From assembly GCA_964398885.1 (NCBI GenBank), contig CAYNOU010000054.1, positions 1 to 18,760 on the forward strand: a DNA stretch of 18,760 nucleotides, in the 5' to 3' direction. The first letter of the stretch is position 1. Every line of letters begins with the position of its first letter. This document shows, one piece after another, positions 14,104-18,760 of the stretch. This DNA comes from JAGMCF01 sp964398885 (GTDB taxonomy: Bacteria > Cloacimonadota > Cloacimonadia > JGIOTU-2). The notes under the pieces are model-generated. The model did not search any database, was not told the DNA's origin, and saw nothing but the letters and a program-made list of their open reading frames with translations. The translations under genes and the position numbers were made by a program.

Positions 14104-15066
14104 ATGGATGTAAAAAACGATATTATAGAAATTCTAAAAAAAGAAGCACAAGCAATATTAGAAGTTTCAGAAAAGGTGGATGATAATGTAAATAAAGCTA
14201 TTGAGCTGATTATGAATTGTAAAGGAAAAGTAGTTATAACTGGTATAGGTAAGACAGGAATAATCGGTCGTAAGATTTCTGCAACTCTGGCAAGCACAGG
14301 AACGCCATCAATATATCTTCATCCTGCAGAAGGAATACATGGTGATCTTGGAATGGTAGATTGCAAAGATGTTGTTGTTATGATTTCTAATAGCGGAGAA
14401 ACTCAAGAACTAATTGATATTATTCCGTTCTTCAAAAAGCATAAAAACAGCATTATCTGTTTGACAAGTAATTGTAAATCTACATTAGCAAAATTGAGTG
14501 ATACAGTTATTGATATTGGAGTGCCAAAGGATTTTGAACCATTGGGATTAGTGCCAATGGCGAGCACCACAACCGCTCTTTCTATGGGTAATGCTCTTGC
14601 TACAATTGTCCTTAGACTGAAGAATTTTCAGAAGGATGATTTTGCTCTTCTTCATCCAGGTGGTATAATTGGTAAGAGATTGCTCCTGAAAGTTAATGAT
14701 ATTATGCATTCTAAAGAGGAAAATCCTGTAATTGACTCTCATCAAAAACTTAAAGATGCAATTCTTGTTATGACTTCAAAAGGGCTTGGATGTGTGAGTA
14801 TTATTGATGACTCTGGAAAATTGGTTGGTATAATAACAGATGGCGATTTGCGTAGAATCTTGCAGAAATATAATAATCCATTGGAGTTAGAAGTTAATCT
14901 GCTGATGACAAAAAATCCAAAATCTGTTACACAAAATAGTTTGTGCATAAATGCTCTCAATTTAATGGAAAAATATGCAATTACTATGTTACCTGTTGTT
15001 GATAATGATTATCAACCCATTGCAATGATTCATATGCACGACTTGATAAAAGCTGGTTTGGTTTAA
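14104..15066 (+). CDS. kdsD: KdsD/KpsF arabinose-5-phosphate isomerase
   Basis: This enzyme converts ribulose 5-phosphate to arabinose 5-phosphate, the first step toward Kdo, the sugar joining lipid A to the rest of LPS. The 320-aa protein has the standard order. An N-terminal SIS sugar-phosphate isomerase domain (about 1-190) is followed by two CBS domains (about 200-320). Visible motifs are TGIGKTG with K50, SNSGET at 95-100, E102, and H184 in LLHPGGIIGKRL; these align with K59, E111 and H193 of E. coli KdsD. The GAGGAAG ribosome site lies 7 nt ahead of the ATG. No kdsC, kdsA or kdsB is next to it; argF follows after a repeat-rich gap. It supports the view that this cell makes Kdo-containing LPS. 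Confidence 0.93.
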   Translation: MDVKNDIIEILKKEAQAILEVSEKVDDNVNKAIELIMNCKGKVVITGIGKTGIIGRKISATLASTGTPSIYLHPAEGIHGDLGMVDCKDVVVMISNSGETQELIDIIPFFKKHKNSIICLTSNCKSTLAKLSDTVIDIGVPKDFEPLGLVPMASTTTALSMGNALATIVLRLKNFQKDDFALLHPGGIIGKRLLLKVNDIMHSKEENPVIDSHQKLKDAILVMTSKGLGCVSIIDDSGKLVGIITDGDLRRILQKYNNPLELEVNLLMTKNPKSVTQNSLCINALNLMEKYAITMLPVVDNDYQPIAMIHMHDLIKAGLV

Positions 15067-15076
15067 TGTAAAATAA

Positions 15077-15254
15077 ATGAGATATGCAAGATAAGATTTT
15101 TTTGACCTCACCTCAATCCTCTCCTAAAAGGAGCGGAAGACAAAATTCTCCTTCTCCTTATATAACAGGAGAAGGAGTTAGAGGTTGAGGTTAATCAAAA
15201 GTTTTTTATAATGTCTCATAAAAAAATGAAAATGATCTATTTTGCAGATCTCAT
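15077..15254. repeat. MITE-like element with terminal inverted repeats, between kdsD and argF
   Basis: The gap is framed by 16-nt inverted repeats matching at 14 of 16 positions: ATGAGATATGCAAGAT (15077-15092) and ATTTTGCAGATCTCAT (15239-15254). Inside is CTCCT-aaa-AGGAG (15121-15133) and a perfect 11-bp stem CTCCTTCTCCT / AGGAGAAGGAG (15148-15158 with 15167-15177). These are enclosed by a CCTCAATC / GGTTGAGG pair near 15111 and 15183. No coding capacity is seen. It may be a non-autonomous mobile repeat; it could also end the kdsD transcript. Confidence 0.55.
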
Positions 15255-15278
15255 ATACAATAATATGTAGGAGAAGAG

Positions 15279-16253
15279 ATGTCTTTTAATTTTAAAGGAA
15301 AAAGCTTATTAACTTTAAAAACACTATCTAAAGAGGAGATAGCATATTTGATTCTAAATGCTATTGAGTTAAAGGAAGCAAAAAAATCACACAATTTACA
15401 AAAGAAGCTTGAAGGGAAAAATATCGCTTTGCTTTTTGAGAAAACTTCCACACGAACTCGCTGTGCTTTTGTTACTGCTGCATATAACGAAGGTGCGCAT
15501 GCAGAATTTTTAGGAAAGAATGATATTCAATTTGGGAAGAAAGAAACTGTTGAGGACACTGCAAGAGTTCTTGGAAGAATGTTTGATGGTATTGGTTTTC
15601 GCGGATTTAAACAAAAAACAGTGGAATCTCTTGCAAAATATTCTGGAGTTCCTGTTTGGAATGGGCTTACTGACCTTTATCATCCAACACAGATTTTAGC
15701 AGATTTTATGACCGTGCAGGAACAATTTGGTTTTTTGAAAGGTGTTAAATTCGCTTATGTCGGTGATGGAAGAAATAATGTCGCAAATTCATTAATGATC
15801 GGTGCATCAAAAATGGGTATGGACTTTCGTATTGTGGCTCCAAAATCATTGTGCCCTCAAAAAAAACTTGTTGAAGAATGCCAATTATTTGCAAAAGAAT
15901 GTGGTGCAAAGATAACTATTACTGATTCTGTAGATGCGGGTGTGAAAGGTTGTAAAGTAATTTATACAGACATCTGGGCTTCTATGGGCGAAGAGGATAA
16001 AATTACAGAAAGAATTGCTCTCCTAAAACCATATCAGGTTAATATGGGTATGATAAAGAAAACAGAAAATGATAATACAATATTTATGCATTGCTTGCCT
16101 TCCTTTCATAATCTTGAAACAGAAACAGCAAAGAAATATCCGAAAATTTGCGAAGTAACAGATGAAGTCTTTGAAAGTAAATATTCCAGAGTTTTTGACG
16201 AAGCAGAAAACCGTGTTTGGACTATTCAAGCGGTAATGGTGGCAACGATATAA
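15279..16253 (+). CDS. argF: Ornithine carbamoyltransferase
   Basis: The enzyme joins carbamoyl phosphate and ornithine to make citrulline in arginine synthesis. The 324 residues hold the family motifs. These are STRTR (57-61) for carbamoyl phosphate, HPTQ (135-138), the ornithine-binding loop DIWASMGEE, and MHCLP with the catalytic cysteine. The end is EVFESKYSRVFDEAENRVWTIQAVMVATI. AGGAG lies 5 nt ahead of the ATG. No other arginine gene is adjacent, so the pathway context is missing; a catabolic (arcB-type) role in the arginine deiminase pathway cannot be excluded. The stop codon lies at the start of a short 7-nt tandem repeat. Confidence 0.94.
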   Translation: MSFNFKGKSLLTLKTLSKEEIAYLILNAIELKEAKKSHNLQKKLEGKNIALLFEKTSTRTRCAFVTAAYNEGAHAEFLGKNDIQFGKKETVEDTARVLGRMFDGIGFRGFKQKTVESLAKYSGVPVWNGLTDLYHPTQILADFMTVQEQFGFLKGVKFAYVGDGRNNVANSLMIGASKMGMDFRIVAPKSLCPQKKLVEECQLFAKECGAKITITDSVDAGVKGCKVIYTDIWASMGEEDKITERIALLKPYQVNMGMIKKTENDNTIFMHCLPSFHNLETETAKKYPKICEVTDEVFESKYSRVFDEAENRVWTIQAVMVATI

Positions 16254-16279
16254 AGGCAAAAGGTAAAAGGTAAAAGGCA
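16252..16279. repeat. 7-nt tandem repeat overlapping the argF stop
   Basis: Four units of AAAGGYA (C, T, T, C at the variable base) run directly from the last bases of the argF stop codon. Related A-rich purine motifs recur near 16712-16724, before the PAP2 gene. Confidence 0.75.
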
Positions 16280-16400
16280 AAAAAAGATTATCCGTCTTCG
16301 TCCCAATAAAAGAGTCGGGACTTCGCCGTGACTAAAGAAGGATGGAAAGATTATATATTAAAGGCGAAAGAAAAAGCAAAAAAAAGTAAACAAGATTGTC

Positions 16401-16438
16401 ATTCCCGATGTCATCCCCGACTTGATCGGGGAGGGAAT
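16401..16438. repeat. Nested palindrome
   Basis: CCCCGA-cttga-TCGGGG (16415-16431) is enclosed by ATTCCC (16401-16406) and GGGAAT (16433-16438). The left side contains TTCCCGAT, shared with the repeat in skp and at 16635. Units of this type are dispersed in many genomes of uncultured bacteria. Confidence 0.7.
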
Positions 16439-16616
16439 CTATAATAAAATGTAAATGTAAAATGAAATAAAAAAAGATTATAATAAAAAGATTAAGTAGA
16501 AAAAAGAAACAATGATTCCAGATTTGGAATTAAAATATTATTTTCGGTAGTTTACGGTGTTTACCCCGTGAAATATTTTGTTTGTAAATTCTTCTACCCT
16601 TTTAATAAGTTATTAT

Positions 16617-16684
16617 TTCACCCGTCTGCCCGTCTCCCGATATATCGGGAGCCGAGACAGAGGAGCCGAGCCTGACGGGGTGAA
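16617..16684. repeat. Compound palindrome before the PAP2 gene
   Basis: The outer arms TTCACCCGTC (16617-16626) and GACGGGGTGAA (16674-16684) pair with one bulge. The core CTCCCGATATATCGGGAG (16634-16651) is a perfect 18-nt palindrome. GGTGGTTAATTT just to the right (16687-16698) also follows the bamA-skp element (5385-5396), so both belong to one family. Confidence 0.7.
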
Positions 16685-16724
16685 TCGGTGGTTAATTTAA
16701 TTATAATGACTGAAAAGGTAAAAA

Positions 16725-17498
16725 GTGAATAATAAGATAATCTATTGTTTATTTATTTTCTTGCTTCTATTTAATTTCCTTCAAGCAGATGAGTGGAAAT
16801 TATCATACAAATTAGATGTCCCGATTATTATCTCCTCTTTAGGTTTAGATTTATCTGCCAATTCATATAAAAGAACAATTGATGGGCTTTCAGAAAAGCA
16901 AATCAAGGAATTGGACAAAAATAAGATTTTCGTTTTAGATAGATTTGCCGCGGATTTATATGATTTGAATTTGAAAAAAGTAAGCGATTATACAGTTTAT
17001 ACCAACTTTCTAATCCCAATTGGAACCTCACTTCTTATTGATAAAGAGAATTTTCTTTCAGATATGGTTATTTACGGTGAGATGATGTATTTACAAGCTG
17101 GTATAACCAAATGGTGTAAGTTTTTGACCAAAAGAAATCGTCCATATACTTATAATGATAAAGTTGATGATTCAAGGAAAGATAATCGTGATGCAAGATT
17201 TTCCTTTCCATCTATGCATACATCAACAGCATTTTCTGCCGCAGTTTTTGGCTCATATCTATATCAGGAGAGAGGTGGACAGTATCCAACTCTATTCTGG
17301 ATTGCTAATCTTTCCTTAGCAACAGCAACAGGCGTCTTACGAATTGCAAGTGGAGACCACTTTCCAACCGATGTAATAGCTGGAGCAGTAATTGGCTCTG
17401 CTATTGGATATTTGATTCCAACCCTGCATAGAGTAAAAGATTCAAAAGTGCCTTTTCATTTTACAAGAAATTCAATTTTTTTAACAATGAAAATATAG
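16725..17498 (+). CDS. PAP2-family phosphatase, exported
   Basis: PAP2 enzymes remove phosphate from lipids such as phosphatidate, undecaprenyl pyrophosphate or lipid A. The 257-aa protein has a signal peptide (MNNKIIYCLFIFLLLFNFLQA). The three catalytic motifs are intact: K132-x6-R139-P140, then P162-S-M-H165 (the usual glycine of PSGH is methionine), then R206-x5-H212-x3-D216 with the catalytic histidine. The few hydrophobic segments (about 170-180, 190-205 and 216-230) are weaker than in integral PAP2 proteins, so it may face the periplasm or outer membrane. The start is GTG with AAGG ahead. The lipid substrate cannot be told. A strong hairpin ends the gene. Confidence 0.85.
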   Translation: MNNKIIYCLFIFLLLFNFLQADEWKLSYKLDVPIIISSLGLDLSANSYKRTIDGLSEKQIKELDKNKIFVLDRFAADLYDLNLKKVSDYTVYTNFLIPIGTSLLIDKENFLSDMVIYGEMMYLQAGITKWCKFLTKRNRPYTYNDKVDDSRKDNRDARFSFPSMHTSTAFSAAVFGSYLYQERGGQYPTLFWIANLSLATATGVLRIASGDHFPTDVIAGAVIGSAIGYLIPTLHRVKDSKVPFHFTRNSIFLTMKI

Positions 17499-17508
17499 AT
17501 TCTTTACA

Positions 17509-17549
17509 AAGACCTTCAGGGTTTGGGAAACCCTGAAGGTCTTATGTTT
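17509..17549 (+). terminator. Terminator after the PAP2 gene
   Basis: AAGACCTTCAGGGTTT (17509-17524) pairs perfectly with its complement at 17528-17543 across a GGG loop, giving a 16-bp stem, followed by ATGTTTTTA. It starts 10 nt after the stop. Such long perfect arms also resemble a dispersed palindromic repeat serving as terminator. Confidence 0.75.
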
Positions 17550-17744
17550 TTATCAAAAAATCTCCGAGGCAAACCATATATCAAACAAGATTTGATCCCC
17601 GCGTACGCGGGGACTGTTTACTTCTTTTCAAACACCATTATAAATGGTGTTTGAGCATTTGTCATATCTTTCTATTGTTGGGTGTCAAAGGTAGGAAAAA
17701 CTCGTGCAAGTTAATGTGGTTCGTGTAAATTATTTTGATTTAAA
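17550..17744. repeat. Convergent spacer with two perfect palindromes
   Basis: No gene is seen. CCCCGCGTACGCGGGG (17597-17612) is a perfect 16-nt palindrome. CAAACACCATT-ata-AATGGTGTTTG (17629-17653) is a perfect 11-bp hairpin. The remaining sequence is plain AT-rich DNA. Confidence 0.7.
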
Positions 17745-17776
17745 TAAAAATCCCCGAAGTGATTAACTTCGGGGAT
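17745..17776 (-). terminator. Terminator of the right-edge T9SS cargo gene
   Basis: On the minus strand ATCCCCGAAGT and ACTTCGGGGAT (17776-17766 and 17760-17750) form an 11-bp stem with a 5-nt loop, followed by a T-run (complement of 17745-17750). It lies 24 nt after the stop codon at 17801. Confidence 0.8.
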
Positions 17777-17800
17777 AATATATTGAGAAGAAAGAAAACC

Positions 17801-18760
17801 TTATCTTACGATAACCAACTTCTTAACTTCATTGAAGTTGTCTGTCTTGAGCTGATAGAGATAAACGCCAGGAGAAAGGTTTCTTGGAACCCAAGTTTCT
17901 GTATATTCATCAATCATTTTTTCTTCATTAACTATTTCCCTAACCAATTCACCTAAAACATTATACACTTTAAGTTCAACATATTTAGTATTTCCTTCAA
18001 GGCCACCAACCATAAACTTAAATCTTATCTCATCTCCAAGTTGAACAGGATTAGGAAAGCAGGGATTCAAATTTCCAGTAATTATATTCAATTCTCCATT
18101 ACCATCAATATCAATTGATTTGTATTCAATTGGACCGTGAATATCATTCATTCCACCAAGATTTACTACTTCAAGCCAATAATAGTAATTATTCAGCACA
18201 TTTGCTGTAATATCCTCAAATGTGTAACTTTGTGTTATAGAACTATTCCCATGACCATCAATAAGCTCATAATTGATGGGATTTCCAGCAGTATTGATAT
18301 CATCATTTTCAGAGCGATAAATATAAAATCCTTGAACATCTGTCTCACTCGCAGTTTTCCAGTTTATTAAAACATATTCCATATCAGCTTCATTAATAGT
18401 ATAAACCGCGGTGAAGGAGGAGAGTTCTACTGGGAGGGTTTGGTCATCATTATCTCTGGGATTTATTCTATAATATGGTCCACTATTATACCAATCCACA
18501 ACACCTGTCATCTCTTGATATGTTGCACCAACAGTTAATGAGAAAACTCCAAGATGATAATCTACATTATCGCCGACATAGAAATATGTAGTACCTCCAT
18601 CATCAGTACATCTATAATAATAATTACCTGAAGATTCCACATAAAAATTTTCAATCTTTACAAGTTGACCTTCCCACTTTTCACCGGGGTTAGTATCTAC
18701 TGTTATATTTTCATTAATATCTGAGCCATCTATAATTGTTGGACCATAAGGAGTATTACC
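17801..18760 (-). CDS. Secreted protein with T9SS type A sorting domain, 3' part
   Basis: The frame is open through the right edge, so the GTG at 18640 is not the start and the N-terminus is missing; about 319 residues are visible. The first part has a strand-rich region beginning GQLVKIENFYVESSGNYYY, similar to small OB-like or lamin-tail-like domains in surface proteins. Next comes LPVELSSFTAVYTINEADMEYVLINWKTASETDVQGFYIYRSE, a fibronectin type III-like module common before T9SS tails. The last 80 residues are the sorting domain: NPCFPNPVQLGDEIRFKF, then VYNVLGELVREIV, then LSPGVYLYQLKTD and the basic end KKLVIVR. Such tails direct export by the type IX system and attachment to, or release from, the cell surface. 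The catalytic or binding part lies beyond the window. Confidence 0.82.
   Translation of the reverse strand, partial: GNTPYGPTIIDGSDINENITVDTNPGEKWEGQLVKIENFYVESSGNYYYRCTDDGGTTYFYVGDNVDYHLGVFSLTVGATYQEMTGVVDWYNSGPYYRINPRDNDDQTLPVELSSFTAVYTINEADMEYVLINWKTASETDVQGFYIYRSENDDINTAGNPINYELIDGHGNSSITQSYTFEDITANVLNNYYYWLEVVNLGGMNDIHGPIEYKSIDIDGNGELNIITGNLNPCFPNPVQLGDEIRFKFMVGGLEGNTKYVELKVYNVLGELVREIVNEEKMIDEYTETWVPRNLSPGVYLYQLKTDNFNEVKKLVIVR

Larger units (their letters stand above)
16280..16724. repeat. Gene-free spacer with several palindromic repeats
   Basis: The stretch has no credible gene. It holds a GTCCC/GGGAC inverted repeat (16300-16321), a nested palindrome at 16401-16438, and a compound palindrome at 16617-16684. 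An AT-rich part (16440-16560) between them shows no structure I can name. A TATAAT (16702-16707) just before the PAP2 gene is a possible -10 without a good -35. Confidence 0.6.

Noticed and set aside
16706..16732. Eight-codon ORF (MTEKVKSE) overlapping the PAP2 start
   Set aside because: Too short to separate from chance; no regulatory codons or attenuator structure seen after it.
17591..17653. Possible CRISPR array near two palindromes
   Set aside because: The palindromes at 17597-17612 and 17629-17653 are different sequences, each present once. There is no repeat-spacer periodicity.
17801..18760. Considered as a second copy of the 587-aa protein family because both end in sorting domains
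   Set aside because: Only the T9SS tail type is shared; there are no CxxCG or LHxxxHG motifs, and the upstream modules differ.

Overview
The window is an AT-rich stretch of a Gram-negative bacterial chromosome. It carries lipid A genes (lpxD, lpxC-fabZ, lpxA), a Kdo-pathway gene (kdsD) and outer-membrane biogenesis genes (bamA, an ompH/skp-like chaperone). It also carries two proteins ending in type-IX-secretion (T9SS type A) sorting domains. The fused lpxC-fabZ gene together with T9SS tails points to the Fibrobacterota-Chlorobiota-Bacteroidota (FCB) superphylum. The style of the sorting domains and the many short GC-rich palindromic repeats suggest a Cloacimonadota-like or related uncultured lineage; this placement is inference.

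Layout. Positions 2-2801 look accessory: the C-terminal part of a type III restriction-like helicase-nuclease cut by the window edge, an unrecognised 160-aa protein, a DUF402 protein, and a trmO cut to about 64 residues. Positions 2952-9241 form an envelope cluster on the + strand: bamA, a 246-nt repeat-filled spacer, then skp/ompH, lpxD, lpxC-fabZ and lpxA with overlapping start and stop codons. An HU gene with its own promoter and terminator, and dnaN, follow. A terminator separates dnaN from a minus-strand pair: hflX, whose best start is an unusual ATT codon, and upstream of it an odd 587-aa multidomain protein. Divergent from that pair is kdsD, followed by argF and a PAP2 phosphatase, each separated by repeat-rich spacers. 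The right edge holds the 3' part of a second T9SS cargo gene on the minus strand.

How the genes fit together. LpxA, LpxC and LpxD carry out the first three committed steps of lipid A synthesis. FabZ, in the same polypeptide as LpxC, belongs to the fatty acid cycle that competes for the hydroxyacyl-ACP used by LpxA and LpxD. KdsD makes the arabinose 5-phosphate needed for Kdo. BamA and the Skp-like chaperone insert and escort outer-membrane proteins. The T9SS cargo proteins would cross that same outer membrane.

The most interesting points are the 587-aa protein at 12206-13969 and a family of palindromic repeats that has entered coding sequence. The protein joins a Cys-rich N-terminal domain, an internal signal-peptide-like segment, a tandemly duplicated unit with Ca-loop and CxxCG...HxxxH motifs, and a T9SS tail. 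Repeats lie inside the T9SS tail of that protein and inside the signal-peptide region of skp, and related repeats fill the spacers. I saw no CRISPR array, tRNA, rRNA or intact insertion sequence.
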